The notes under the pieces: model-generated
The model's database searches: none
The model's input: only the letters and a program-made list of their open reading frames with translations
What the model was told of the DNA's origin: nothing
Assembly: GCA_031277615.1 (NCBI GenBank)
Contig: JAITMC010000012.1
Coordinates: 1-59,838 of the forward strand
Length of the DNA: 59,838 nt
Source of the DNA: Chryseobacterium sp.
GTDB lineage: Bacteria; Bacteroidota; Bacteroidia; Flavobacteriales; Weeksellaceae
Reading direction: 5' to 3'
Program-made: the position numbers and the translations under genes
Part shown: piece by piece, positions 15,996 to 25,202 of the stretch
How the letters are laid out: each line of letters opens with the position of its first letter
How positions within the stretch are numbered: the first letter of the stretch is position 1

Positions 15996-17591
15996 ATGCC
16001 AACTTTAACTCAAGATGCCAAGACGAATCCTTTAATGAGCATCCTTTTAAAACAAGTTTATGACACGGTAACCAACGGACCGGAATCTTTAGGAACCAAC
16101 GACTTCATTGCTTTTGATCCGGTGGGAATAACGCTTTCCGAAGATACTTTTGATTACGCACTGAACGGTCTTTTCGGGGATGCTCCATCACCCAAGCCTA
16201 TGCTTGACGGAACCGGGAAACCTATCTTAGACGCTAACGGAAATCCGAAAATAGACATGGAAGCCTATCAGAACGCCTTATCCAACAGCAAATTCAAAAA
16301 ATACCTTCAGATGGAACAGTTTGCTGCGATGGTAGATGCGATCCCTTCACACCTGCCTCCTCTTACTGAAGACGGTAAAGGAAGGGCTATATCTATCATG
16401 AGCGGCTCAAACAATATGGTTTCCAAGGTGTACGAGGATCTTTTGCAGTGGTCTGTAGTGGTGGATACTGATTTTGATGAGAAAACGGAGAAAAAACTGG
16501 ATTCTCTGAGAGATAAATTATTCAAGATCAAAAAGGTAAAAAATCCTGATTTTGACGAAAATGCTCCTGTTGACGACCTTAACAAGCCTGAACTGATCCA
16601 CACTTTCGTCTCTCCTACTTACGCCAAGTATATTGAATACCAGATGAAATATTACGATGTAGTGGACGCCAACAACGAAATCCGTACAGCGGCTGATAAT
16701 GGTGATACCGAAGCAATGGCCAAGCTTTCTATTGACGGAAAGAACATGAAAAAGCGTGAAGACGCCGCTCTGAAAGCATGGCAGTCCTTAGGATATAAGG
16801 AAGCCGTGGAAAGAATTCAGAATTACCTGAGCGAAATTGAGGAAAAGCATATGCTGGTCATCAAAAAAAGAATTCAGTCTGAGTTCAGAAACAGCCAAAG
16901 AACCAGGATACTGGACTACACCAACTATTCTCCATCTATTCCTGTAGCCGCCAATGCTTTAAAAGAGTCTAAAAACTGGCCGGAGGTTAAAATTTCCCAG
17001 GGTAGCGCAAATTATGACTATTCCAAGTCTATTCACAACTGGAGTGCAGCGGGTGCGTTCAGCATGGGGCTATTCTCCGTAGGAGCCAAAGCGGGAGGTA
17101 AAGATGAAAAAACACAGATCAATTCCGATTACACCAAAATGGAAATTTCTTTCAAGGTGGGAAAAGTAAGGGTTGAAAGAGGATGGTTCAACCAGCAGTT
17201 TGTAGAATCCAAATACTGGAAGCTTCACGAGCAGTCGCCTCAATCCCTGAACGGCGACATGATCAGCGACGGAAACGGAAAAGGTCTGATGCCGGCTATT
17301 ATTACGGAACTGATCATCGCCAAAGATGTATCCATCAATTTCATGGAAAACAGCTCAGCGTATACGGAAGCGAAAAAATCAATTTCCGGTGGCGGCGCAG
17401 TAGGCATCGGCCCTTTCATGGTGGGAGGAAATTACAGCTACGATAATCAGAATGTAAAGTCCAATTATAACTGGCTGGATAAGAAACTGGTTTCCCAGGG
17501 CATCTATATCATCGGCTATAAATGCCACATTGTACCAAAATCCCCTAATCCTAATCCGGAAATCAAAAAATGGGCAGACGGAAAATCTTAA
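15996..17591 (+). CDS. Uncharacterised protein with WFN module, first gene of muramidase cassette
   Basis: I do not recognise this 531-residue protein. It has no signal peptide. The N-terminal two thirds is acidic and helical, with a lysine/glutamate-rich stretch (about 230-300) likely to form a coiled coil. From about 345 it becomes beta-rich, with two glycine-rich amphipathic stretches (SAAGAFSMGLFSVGAKAGG, and SGGGAVGIGPFMVGG near 470). Between them is the module VERGWFNQQFVESKYW (W397), then MPAIITELIIAKDV. The same module recurs in the next gene's product. The two glycine-rich amphipathic strands could be membrane-inserting or sheet-forming, but that is only a guess. The ATG follows a long AT-rich leader. 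Confidence 0.85.
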   Translation: MPTLTQDAKTNPLMSILLKQVYDTVTNGPESLGTNDFIAFDPVGITLSEDTFDYALNGLFGDAPSPKPMLDGTGKPILDANGNPKIDMEAYQNALSNSKFKKYLQMEQFAAMVDAIPSHLPPLTEDGKGRAISIMSGSNNMVSKVYEDLLQWSVVVDTDFDEKTEKKLDSLRDKLFKIKKVKNPDFDENAPVDDLNKPELIHTFVSPTYAKYIEYQMKYYDVVDANNEIRTAADNGDTEAMAKLSIDGKNMKKREDAALKAWQSLGYKEAVERIQNYLSEIEEKHMLVIKKRIQSEFRNSQRTRILDYTNYSPSIPVAANALKESKNWPEVKISQGSANYDYSKSIHNWSAAGAFSMGLFSVGAKAGGKDEKTQINSDYTKMEISFKVGKVRVERGWFNQQFVESKYWKLHEQSPQSLNGDMISDGNGKGLMPAIITELIIAKDVSINFMENSSAYTEAKKSISGGGAVGIGPFMVGGNYSYDNQNVKSNYNWLDKKLVSQGIYIIGYKCHIVPKSPNPNPEIKKWADGKS

Positions 17592-17613
17592 TCTTATATA
17601 TCCTTCTCAATAA

Positions 17614-17648
17614 GAGTAGCCGGCAGAGACTATTTCTGCCGGTTACTC
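17614..17648 (+). other. Strong intercistronic hairpin in the WFN cassette
   Basis: The arm GAGTAGCCGGCAGA (17614-17627) pairs over 14 positions with TCTGCCGGTTACTC (17635-17648), with one G-T wobble and a 7-base loop. No T-run follows, so it is not a standard terminator. It may trim, stabilise or attenuate the transcript between the two WFN genes. Confidence 0.75.
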
Positions 17649-17670
17649 AATCTAAACCAAAATAATACTC

Positions 17671-19566
17671 ATGAAATATTTTATAGCCGTCTACCAGAAG
17701 CTGAAGAATGTATATATGTCTCAAAGTTCCATGGAAAACGATCTTCCTATGATCTGCCCTTCCCTCCGGCTTTATGACAATGAGGAATTGGAACTTCTGA
17801 AACCTCAGAGCCTATCGAACGATGAACAGAAAAAGGCACTTTCCATCATTAAAAAACAGAATGTGGCTTATGAGCTGAACTCGGTTCCCATTTCACCGAA
17901 TTTCTGGGATATGAATCCCAATAATTCACTGTTTGATATTTACAGGGATATTCTGGATAAAAATGACCTGGGAGATCTGGAAGAAAATCTTGACCGGATT
18001 CTTGACAATAAAAGCTCAATCCTTTTTGATGCTAAAAACAATGACACCAAAGAATTTAAAGCTTACAAAAAGTACAGAATCCTTCATGAAGATGCCGTTA
18101 ACAAAGTGACCTCTCACCTCAGCCTATTCGACAGTCTTGAAACCGATGAGGAAAAGAGCAACTGGAATGATCAGCTTATCAGCCTGAACACTATCAAAGA
18201 ACTCGCTTTTTCCGAATGGAAAGTGAAGGGAAGCAAAGACCTCATCGAAAAAGAACTGGCGAGAATCAACCGGTCATCGGAAGCCGATCTTTATCTGGCC
18301 ATGGCACAGAATGCCAAACATAGCTTTGAGGCTGCCGAAAAGACGGATGTAATCAGCAATTCTTCTATTCATGATATTCATTTTATTCCTTATGATTTTA
18401 TGGAAAATGAATCGGGATGGAACAGCATGAGGCTTGAAAGATCTGAACTGGACGGTCTTCATTCTGAAGCCAGAAATACTCACGAAAACCTACCGACCGA
18501 AATTCTGTCTATTGATTACGATGAAAGTATGATTCAGGCAGTGGAACTGGATTATTCTTTCGTTCATTTAAAAAGGAACTGGTTTAACAGAAACTTCATG
18601 CTTTCCAAGCATTTTGAGTGGAAGGAATCCAGGAAAATATCCGACGGACAAACCGTTTCCAATGATTTTAAGCTTCCTGCGTTTCCGAAAACGATGATGC
18701 TGATTAAAAACCTGAAGGTTATTCTTGATCCTTCCGTGAACAGCGCGAGCGTCAACAATCCGGATCAGCTTGTTTATTTCGGGCCTATGGTCATGAAACA
18801 GCAGGTTTTCGTGAACAAGAACAACAACCAGAAGTTCCTGAAAGCCATCACCAATGTGAATACCATTAAATCTGACCAGCTTAGTTATTTAGCTAAAAAA
18901 ACAGCGGCGGCATCTGTTCAGAAAACCGAAATCATGAATGATTTCACCGCCCGGGTCAGTATGGATACGACTCCCGTGGAGAACATAAAATCTTTTGCGG
19001 AAACCGGCTTTACCAACAAAATAAATCCGGGAAACATTATTGATACTATTAAAAACCTGAGACCTCTTAATCCTGTTCCTCACGGAGCCAGCCCGATACA
19101 AAGTCCTCCACCAGGCCAGTCTGCAAACTCACCGAGACCCTGGGGATCATGGGTCCCAAAATTCCCGACCATTCCCAATCCAACTCCAACCCCGGCTCCA
19201 CAGCCTGTTCCGCCACCCCCTCCACCTCCGCCTGCAGAGGCTGTGGTACAGTTCAGGGTTTCGGATAAAATCAACAATGCGCCCATTTATAAATGCGCGA
19301 TTTCAATCAAAGGAACCAATAACAACCGGATTTTTGAGATCGAAAGCAATGAGGCCGGAATGATCAGCCAGCCGATTCCTTTTGGTGAATACAGTATTGA
19401 GCTGAGAATTGATGATTATGCCGTACTGAATCAAAATTTCAGTGTAACGAATGCTATGCCTCTCAATTTAGACTATAAACTTCAAAGGGAAGAAGTAAAA
19501 TTCAGATCCTTTTTTCTGATCGGGATGATCTGTGAAAGAATGCCGAAAATTCCCGTGGAACCTTAA
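17671..19566 (+). CDS. Uncharacterised protein with WFN module, polyproline hinge and C-terminal beta-sandwich domain
   Basis: This 631-residue protein is not recognised as a whole. Around W304 the segment HLKRNWFNRNFMLSKHFEW matches the module of the preceding gene's product (W-F-N, x3, F, x2, S-K), and both continue with a predicted strand ending in a lysine-rich turn (TMMLIKNLKVILD here). After about 480 it is proline-rich, with an uninterrupted proline run near 513-521. A domain of about 70 residues follows (VVQFRVSDKINNAP to NQNFSVTN), resembling carboxypeptidase-regulatory or Cna-B-like beta sandwiches. There is no signal peptide. It starts 79 bases after the first cassette gene. Confidence 0.85.
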   Translation: MKYFIAVYQKLKNVYMSQSSMENDLPMICPSLRLYDNEELELLKPQSLSNDEQKKALSIIKKQNVAYELNSVPISPNFWDMNPNNSLFDIYRDILDKNDLGDLEENLDRILDNKSSILFDAKNNDTKEFKAYKKYRILHEDAVNKVTSHLSLFDSLETDEEKSNWNDQLISLNTIKELAFSEWKVKGSKDLIEKELARINRSSEADLYLAMAQNAKHSFEAAEKTDVISNSSIHDIHFIPYDFMENESGWNSMRLERSELDGLHSEARNTHENLPTEILSIDYDESMIQAVELDYSFVHLKRNWFNRNFMLSKHFEWKESRKISDGQTVSNDFKLPAFPKTMMLIKNLKVILDPSVNSASVNNPDQLVYFGPMVMKQQVFVNKNNNQKFLKAITNVNTIKSDQLSYLAKKTAAASVQKTEIMNDFTARVSMDTTPVENIKSFAETGFTNKINPGNIIDTIKNLRPLNPVPHGASPIQSPPPGQSANSPRPWGSWVPKFPTIPNPTPTPAPQPVPPPPPPPPAEAVVQFRVSDKINNAPIYKCAISIKGTNNNRIFEIESNEAGMISQPIPFGEYSIELRIDDYAVLNQNFSVTNAMPLNLDYKLQREEVKFRSFFLIGMICERMPKIPVEP

Positions 19567-19607
19567 TTATTATTAAAAAACTGATTAACCTTTTTAATCT
19601 AAACAAC

Positions 19608-20435
19608 ATGAAACTTTTAAAATACTACACAAAGGCCCCGGAAGTTCTCACCCTGTGCGAGATTCTTCATCAATTAGGCTATAATATCAAAATATCGGAT
19701 TCTTTTACCCTTGAGGTAGATCTTGCCGTAAAGGATTTCCAGCGGAAAAACGCTCTGGTTGTAGACGGAATTGTCGGGTTGAAAACCTGGTCTGTCCTGA
19801 TCGAAAAAAATACCCAGCCCATCAGCCAGACTAATAAATCCCTGAAAGAAAGCGACCTTACTGCATTTGCCAGTCAATACGGAATTGAACTTGCCACGGT
19901 AAAAGCGGTCAATGAAGTTGAAAGCAGCGGAAAAGGATTCCTGATCAACAACAGACCCAAAATATTATTTGAAGGCCATGTTTTCTGGAATGAGCTAAAA
20001 AAAAGAGGCATTGATCCCAATTCTTATTACAACTCATCCAGTCAGGACGTTCTTTATCCGAAATGGACCAAAGCTTATTATCAGGGCGGTGTAAAAGAGT
20101 ATGACCGGCTCCGGGAAGCCATCGGACTGGGAAGCGGGTCAAAATTCAAAGAGGCGGCGCTGTCATCTGCTTCATGGGGAAGTTTTCAGATCATGGGATT
20201 TCATGCTAAAAATTTAGGATACGCAGACGTGAATGATTTTGTTTCTAAAATGGAGATCAATGAAGGGGAGCATCTGAAAGCATTCGGACGGTTTCTGGAG
20301 AAAAACGGATGTCTTGTTCCGCTCAGAAATAAAAACTGGGCCGATTTTGCAAGAATCTATAACGGCCCAGGCTATAAAGAAAATAAATATGATGAGAAAC
20401 TGGCCAAAGCTTATGCCAAATATTCCCAGAATTAA
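19608..20435 (+). CDS. N-acetylmuramidase (DUF3380-type) with N-terminal peptidoglycan-binding domain
   Basis: This is a 275-residue cell-wall hydrolase. Residues about 5-65 form a PG_binding_1 repeat (VDLAVKDFQRKNALVVDGIVG, then LKTWSVL). Residues about 80-270 match the N-acetylmuramidase family known from phage endolysins: VNEVESSGKGFL with the probable catalytic glutamate, RPKILFEGHVFW, SASWGSFQIMG, and ADFARIYNGPGY near the end. It would cut the glycan backbone of peptidoglycan. It lacks a signal peptide, so it needs holin-like, contractile or other export, or is released by lysis. It is 41 bases after the second WFN gene and is followed by a terminator, so the three genes form one transcript. 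Confidence 0.92.
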   Translation: MKLLKYYTKAPEVLTLCEILHQLGYNIKISDSFTLEVDLAVKDFQRKNALVVDGIVGLKTWSVLIEKNTQPISQTNKSLKESDLTAFASQYGIELATVKAVNEVESSGKGFLINNRPKILFEGHVFWNELKKRGIDPNSYYNSSSQDVLYPKWTKAYYQGGVKEYDRLREAIGLGSGSKFKEAALSSASWGSFQIMGFHAKNLGYADVNDFVSKMEINEGEHLKAFGRFLEKNGCLVPLRNKNWADFARIYNGPGYKENKYDEKLAKAYAKYSQN

Positions 20436-20455
20436 GAGATTTATTTTTCAGGCAA

Positions 20456-20502
20456 AAAATTCCCGCAGCGTGTATGACGATACCGTTGCGGGAATTTTAT
20501 TT
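20456..20502 (+). terminator. Terminator of the WFN/muramidase cassette
   Basis: AAAATTCCCGCA (20456-20467) and TGCGGGAATTTT (20487-20498) form a perfect 12-bp stem that ends in a T-rich tract, 20 bases past the muramidase stop. Confidence 0.9.
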
Positions 20503-20517
20503 TAGCTGTCTTTTTTG

Positions 20518-20550
20518 CTCACAGATCTTACAGATGCCACAGATTTCCGG
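20518..20550. repeat. Short ACAGAT-type direct repeats
   Basis: Three imperfect copies of an ACAGAT core occur in a row (CACAGATCTTACAGATGCC, then ACAGATTT). I recall such intergenic repeats in Chryseobacterium genomes. Function unknown. Confidence 0.45.
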
Positions 20551-20719
20551 AATATAATATGACAATAATAGGTATTTAAGTACCTGAAAAAATGCTGTTT
20601 TTACCGGAATATTCAACTTTCTAAAATTCAATTTTTTATAAAATCCTGTTTTTAATTTACAAATTGGTAATCAATCTGTTATATTTATTATTTTTTAACA
20701 TTAGTTTAACATTTTTGTT

Positions 20720-20727
20720 TATCTTTG
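20720..20727 (+). promoter_or_regulatory. Candidate -7 element of the polysaccharide gene group
   Basis: TATCTTTG matches TAnnTTTG, 22 bases before the FkbM gene start. A clear -33 TTG is missing. Confidence 0.5.
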
Positions 20728-20748
20728 CTTTTCGTCAAATAACTAAGG

Positions 20749-21543
20749 ATGTCTCTATACCAGAAAATCGCAGAAAAACTACAATATATAAGTCCGAATT
20801 TTTACAAGAAAAGATATTTTAAGACCTTAAACAATCTCAGTAAAGATAATTTTTCGGAGCGGAATGTAGAACCGGAATTGGTATGGATCAAGGAATACCT
20901 TCCTAAAAATGCGGTGATTCTGGATATCGGTGCCAATGTGGGAACTTTTCTCTATCAGCTGGAAGACAAGCTGAACCATGAGAATATTTATGCGTTTGAG
21001 CCCAACAGAAAATTATGGCGACGTCTGAAAAGGCTTTTTCCTTCTATGAGAGTGCTTCCTTTAGCTCTTTCTGATGAGAATACCACGGCGGAATTTAAGG
21101 TTCCGGTGATCAACGGTAAAATGATTGCCTCCCGCGGAACCCTGAATACGTCTTACAGGGAAAAAGGGGAAGAAAAAAGCTACACGGAGAAGGTAAAGGT
21201 CCTTAAATTAGACGACTGGGCTGCTATAGAGCACTTCCACAGGCTGGATTTCATTAAAATTGACGTGGAAGGCAACGAGATGAAAACTCTTTCCGGAGCC
21301 AAAGAGATTATTCAGCAGTTCTATCCTACCCTGATGGTAGAAATGGAACAGCGACACCACGAAAGTCCTGTATGGAAAGATATTACAGAGGTACAAAACT
21401 GGGGCTATGAAGCCCGTTATCTTAACCGGGACAGCTTTCAACTGGAAATTCTTACAGAGGAGATCCTGCTGCACAACACTCATGATGAAAAAAACAAAAC
21501 CCGTTATATCAATAATATTATTTTCATTCCTAAAAACCATTAA
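20749..21543 (+). CDS. FkbM family methyltransferase
   Basis: This 264-residue SAM-dependent methyltransferase has the class I motif VILDIGANVGTF (about residues 55-66), followed by YAFEPNRKLWRRL and the FkbM-typical FIKIDVEGNEMKTLSGA. Members in polysaccharide loci methylate sugar hydroxyls. It begins a two-gene plus-strand unit with the flippase gene (9 bases apart) and faces two minus-strand glycosyltransferase genes. Together they suggest synthesis and export of a surface glycan. Confidence 0.93.
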   Translation: MSLYQKIAEKLQYISPNFYKKRYFKTLNNLSKDNFSERNVEPELVWIKEYLPKNAVILDIGANVGTFLYQLEDKLNHENIYAFEPNRKLWRRLKRLFPSMRVLPLALSDENTTAEFKVPVINGKMIASRGTLNTSYREKGEEKSYTEKVKVLKLDDWAAIEHFHRLDFIKIDVEGNEMKTLSGAKEIIQQFYPTLMVEMEQRHHESPVWKDITEVQNWGYEARYLNRDSFQLEILTEEILLHNTHDEKNKTRYINNIIFIPKNH

Positions 21544-21552
21544 TACAACATT

Positions 21553-23052
21553 ATGAGCGTAGTAGCGAGACAGGGGTTCAAATATTCCATCATAGGTTAT
21601 ATTGGTTTTCTGCTGGGCACAGTATCTGCAATTTTTATTTTCCCGAGCGATTTTGAGTTTTACGGGAAACTCCGTTATAGTATGCAGACCGCAGAGATGC
21701 TTGTTCCGTTTGTTGTTTTCGGGATTTCTTATGCGAATGTGAAGTTTTTTAATGTTTTACAGAAAGACGGTAAGAATCAGAATATGATGTCGCTGTCATT
21801 GGTTACCATTACCATCAATTTTATTATATTTTCTGCGGTATTTTTTGTGATTCCCTATTTCTATCCGAAGTTTCTGCATTCGGAAGCCTGGAAGATCAAA
21901 GAAATTATTCTGCCGTTGATTCTGGTGCTGTCGCTCTGTGCGATTTTCAATAAATATGTATCGAACTATAAAAGAATTGTCGTCTCCAATATCTTCGATA
22001 ATCTTTTCCCGAAAATAGCCAATCTGGGAGCCTTTCTCCTGTTTTCCTATTTCATGTATTTAAGCTATGGCCAGATCGCTTCACAGCGGATAGCCTTTGT
22101 ATTCTTTTTCGGGATGTTTGCTTTAATGCTTATCGGATACGTTTATTACACCAATAAACTTGAAAAGATCAACTTTGACCTTGATACCAGCTATTTTAAA
22201 AAGAATAATTTCTGGAAAGAGTTCATGAACTACAGCTTCTTTGGGTTTCTGGGAACTTTCGGAAATTATCTCGCTATCAACAGTTTTATGATCGGGGAGT
22301 TTATGGGAATGGAGGAAAACGGAATTTATTCTGTTCTGTATGCTTTAATATCCCTGATTTCTATTCCACAACTGGGACTGTTTAATATTTCTGCTCCCAT
22401 TATCAGTAAAAATCTGGCTGATGGAGATATGGAAGGCCTTGACCGGTTTCACAAGAAAACATCGCTTACCCTGTACTTTTTAGGGGCGGTTCTCTTCTCA
22501 TGTATCATGGTAGGATTTCCTTATCTGACCCAGTTTATGCCGAAAAACGGAACCATGCTCAGAGAATATGAGCCGGTAGTCTGGATCTGGGGTTCTGCGG
22601 TTTTGCTGGATCTGGCCACAGGGTTTAACGGGAATATTATTTCCCTTTCCAAATACTACAGATTCAATATTCTGGTGATGCTTTTACTGGCAGGATTAAC
22701 GATTGGACTGAATTATTATTTCATTAAATATACCGAGCTGAAGCTGATCGGAATTGCCCTTTCTACAGCGATTTCCCTAACGACGTATAATGTGGTGAAG
22801 ATCATATTCAATTATATTGTATTCAAGGTTTCGCCGCTCACTATTGAAATGATTTTTGTATCGATCATCTGTACGCTGGCCATTACTGTTGCCATCGTTC
22901 TCCCGAATTTCAACAGCAATTTCATCAATCTGATCTATAAGCCGGCTGTCGTGCTGATTCTGATCTATATCGGAAATTATTTCACAAAGATTTTCCCGGT
23001 TGAGGATTACCTGAATATGAAATTTATTAAAAGTATTTTTAAGTTTAAGTAA
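21553..23052 (+). CDS. Polysaccharide flippase (Wzx/MATE-like membrane protein)
   Basis: This 499-residue integral membrane protein has about 12-14 hydrophobic segments spread over its full length, starting with a RQGFKYSIIGYIGFLLG entry typical of the polysaccharide-biosynthesis MOP superfamily. Such proteins flip lipid-linked glycan units across the inner membrane. Short length of the loops and the position after the FkbM methyltransferase support this role. The substrate is not known. Confidence 0.9.
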   Translation: MSVVARQGFKYSIIGYIGFLLGTVSAIFIFPSDFEFYGKLRYSMQTAEMLVPFVVFGISYANVKFFNVLQKDGKNQNMMSLSLVTITINFIIFSAVFFVIPYFYPKFLHSEAWKIKEIILPLILVLSLCAIFNKYVSNYKRIVVSNIFDNLFPKIANLGAFLLFSYFMYLSYGQIASQRIAFVFFFGMFALMLIGYVYYTNKLEKINFDLDTSYFKKNNFWKEFMNYSFFGFLGTFGNYLAINSFMIGEFMGMEENGIYSVLYALISLISIPQLGLFNISAPIISKNLADGDMEGLDRFHKKTSLTLYFLGAVLFSCIMVGFPYLTQFMPKNGTMLREYEPVVWIWGSAVLLDLATGFNGNIISLSKYYRFNILVMLLLAGLTIGLNYYFIKYTELKLIGIALSTAISLTTYNVVKIIFNYIVFKVSPLTIEMIFVSIICTLAITVAIVLPNFNSNFINLIYKPAVVLILIYIGNYFTKIFPVEDYLNMKFIKSIFKFK

Positions 23053-23093
23053 TGAAAACTTCTGAAGCCTGAAGAAATATTGAATCTCAACAG

Positions 23094-24140
23094 TTATTGT
23101 TTAATAAGGCTTTTCAGGACATTTTCTAAACTTTCAAGAACGGAATTCCTGTTGTATTTTTTCTGGAAATCAAAGCCGGTCTTTTTAAGTTCTGAGAACT
23201 GACGGATGATGTCTTTCTGTTCGGGAATGATAAACGCAAGTTTTGAGGGATAATTTTCAGGAAATACAGCCATTTTTCCGTACCTGACAGCATCGCCCAG
23301 ATTTCCGGTCATTTTCGTCACCCCGTAGGTTTCTCCGTTACTGAAGAACTCTGCTTTCTGCCGGATGGGGCACCATAAGACATCTGCTTTCTGCATTTCT
23401 CTGTCAAAATTTTCATTGGAAACCCTGTTGGAAAAATACCGGATGGTTACATTTTCAGGAAGATTTTCAGCTAATTTTTCAAGCTTTTTCAATTCATGAT
23501 CCTGAGCTTTTCCGAGAAAAACAAATTCGCATTTTTCCTGGGTTTTCAATTCCTGAACGGTTTTAAAAATCTGATTGTAATCTCTCCTTTTCTGAGATAC
23601 GCCTCCCGGTATAACCACCACCAGGTGATCATTTTCTGTTTTTTCAAACAAACCGGTATAAAAAAGCGGCAAAAACACGTATTTCTCTGAAGAAAGTTCC
23701 TTATCCAGAACCAGAAGCCTCTTCGCCTGCTGGTATGTTTTCGGGGAATAAAACAATCCTTCCTTCCACCAGAGTTTTAATCTGTAAATAATATCTGCCT
23801 TAAAAATACTCTTCAGCAAAGTCCATTTAGAAGACCGTGAAAAGTTGATATTATGGACAATAACAGCGGTATTGTATTTTTGAATAACCGCCTGGAATGT
23901 ATTGAAATAACGGTGAACAGTTCCGATGATCACAAGATCATATTCTTTGGTCTTCAGCTGCTCCGTAATCATTGAACTGTCGGACAGAAATATATTATCC
24001 CCGTCTTCATCCACCCTGTCCCTGATCCTTTTTGAAAAATAATAATCTACCGCAAATTCCGATGATTCTTTCATAAGGTTCATGAAAGCCTGTGCGATCT
24101 CTGCATGGGTATCTATTTCGATGTAAGCTATTTTTTTCAC
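23094..24140 (-). CDS. Glycosyltransferase, GT-B-like
   Basis: This 348-residue protein has an N-terminal half with a beta-alpha pattern (MKKIAYIEIDTHAEIA, YDLVIIGTVHR) and a C-terminal half like family 4 glycosyltransferases (VVVIPGGVSQKRRDYNQIF, CEFVFLGKA, then ADVLWCPIR). I do not see a clean EX7E motif, so the family is uncertain. The start is a GTG at 24140; the residues right after it look like a true N terminus. It converges on the flippase gene with a 41-base gap. Probably part of surface-glycan synthesis. Confidence 0.78.
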   Translation of the reverse strand: MKKIAYIEIDTHAEIAQAFMNLMKESSEFAVDYYFSKRIRDRVDEDGDNIFLSDSSMITEQLKTKEYDLVIIGTVHRYFNTFQAVIQKYNTAVIVHNINFSRSSKWTLLKSIFKADIIYRLKLWWKEGLFYSPKTYQQAKRLLVLDKELSSEKYVFLPLFYTGLFEKTENDHLVVVIPGGVSQKRRDYNQIFKTVQELKTQEKCEFVFLGKAQDHELKKLEKLAENLPENVTIRYFSNRVSNENFDREMQKADVLWCPIRQKAEFFSNGETYGVTKMTGNLGDAVRYGKMAVFPENYPSKLAFIIPEQKDIIRQFSELKKTGFDFQKKYNRNSVLESLENVLKSLIKQ

Positions 24141-24171
24141 TGATGAAACGGAGGATTTAATAGGTTGGTTT

Positions 24172-24246
24172 ATTATAGGTTTTGGCTAAAGCCGTGGAAT
24201 TTTATTCTATTTTAAACGGGCTAAAGCCCATTTCTATTGAATGAAT
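24172..24246. repeat. Palindromic extragenic repeats with GGCTAAAGCC core
   Basis: Two palindromic cores are present: GGCTAAAGCC (24184-24193) and GGGCTAAAGCCC (24218-24229), each next to T-rich sequence (GGAATTTTATT and ATTTCTATTGA). They look like a REP-type extragenic element and sit in the gap between two glycosyltransferase genes. Confidence 0.6.
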
Positions 24247-24271
24247 TATGTGTAATTTCAAACTTTATCTC

Positions 24272-25126
24272 CTACATTTTAAGCCATTTTTTCTTCAGCA
24301 TTTTCCAGCGTTGATCATTGACTGCTTTTTGTTCCTCTTTAGAAAGTCTGAGTTCAAGCTTTTCGGATCTGCAATTTTCATAAGCTCCCGCAATCTTGAT
24401 GAAAAAAGAAACTGACCTACTTTTTGCGGCTTCTTTTGAGGCGGCAATATAGGCAAGAAATCTGTTCAGTCCTAAAAAATAAAAGTACCTGCCGTAGTAA
24501 TCTGCGGGTCTGATGGTGTAATCCGCTCCTTTCACTTTGATCAGCTTTACATGAAGTTCGGGCAGGACTATTTCTTTCCAGCCCAGATTTGCAAGCAAAA
24601 CAGAATCTATATTATCCCAGCCCAATGTTTCCCTTAAGCCTCCCATCTGAAGAAAGCATTCTTTCCGATAGGCTTTCATCGGTCCTCTTACATGGTGTTT
24701 GTTGGAATTTCCTTCATACACCCAGTTTCCATCTTTTTCAACATATAACAAACCTCCGGCAAGTCCATAATCCGGGTTGTCTCTGAAAGTGTTTTCTATG
24801 GTCTCCAGATAATGTTCAGGAAGGATGATGTCTGCATCAAATTTACAGATGATGTCAAAATCATTTACATTCTGAGTTTTCAGGCCATTGTTAAAAGCAT
24901 TAACCACCTTGGATCCTGGCTGATGGGCAGATTTCTGAAGATCGATGGTCTGAAACCGGGTATCAGTGGTCGTGTATTTTCTGATCACGTCAGCAGTACG
25001 GTCCACAGATCCGTCATTAACGATCACTGTGGTAAAGTTTTGAAAACTTTGCTGTTGCAGAGAATCCAGCGTAAACGGAAGGTTTTCTTCTTCGTTATGG
25101 GCGGGAATGATAATTAAAATCTTCAA
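24272..25126 (-). CDS. Glycosyltransferase family 2
   Basis: This enzyme of about 285 residues transfers sugars from nucleotide donors. The GT-A fold shows at ILIIIPAHNEEENLP, then VIVNDGSVDRTADV and CKFDADIILP, whose DAD is the metal-binding DxD. I place the start at a TTG (25126), giving MKILIIIPAHNEE. The in-frame GTG at 25189 would add 21 residues encoded by the neighbouring terminator hairpin. The enzyme probably works with the flippase and FkbM genes on a surface glycan. Confidence 0.85.
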   Translation of the reverse strand: MKILIIIPAHNEEENLPFTLDSLQQQSFQNFTTVIVNDGSVDRTADVIRKYTTTDTRFQTIDLQKSAHQPGSKVVNAFNNGLKTQNVNDFDIICKFDADIILPEHYLETIENTFRDNPDYGLAGGLLYVEKDGNWVYEGNSNKHHVRGPMKAYRKECFLQMGGLRETLGWDNIDSVLLANLGWKEIVLPELHVKLIKVKGADYTIRPADYYGRYFYFLGLNRFLAYIAASKEAAKSRSVSFFIKIAGAYENCRSEKLELRLSKEEQKAVNDQRWKMLKKKWLKM

Positions 25127-25149
25127 GATGATGGGATAAATGAATAAAT

Positions 25150-25194
25150 AATAAGTGACAAACAATAAATATAGGTTATCATTTGTCACTTATT
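25150..25194 (-). terminator. Terminator of aspartate ammonia-lyase gene
   Basis: AATAAGTGACAAA (about 25150-25162) and TTTGTCACTTATT (25182-25194) form a perfect 13-bp stem with a loop of about 19 bases. It lies just past the aspA stop and within the possible N-terminal extension of the next gene, which argues against that extension. Confidence 0.75.
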
Positions 25195-25202
25195 GACTGT
25201 TT

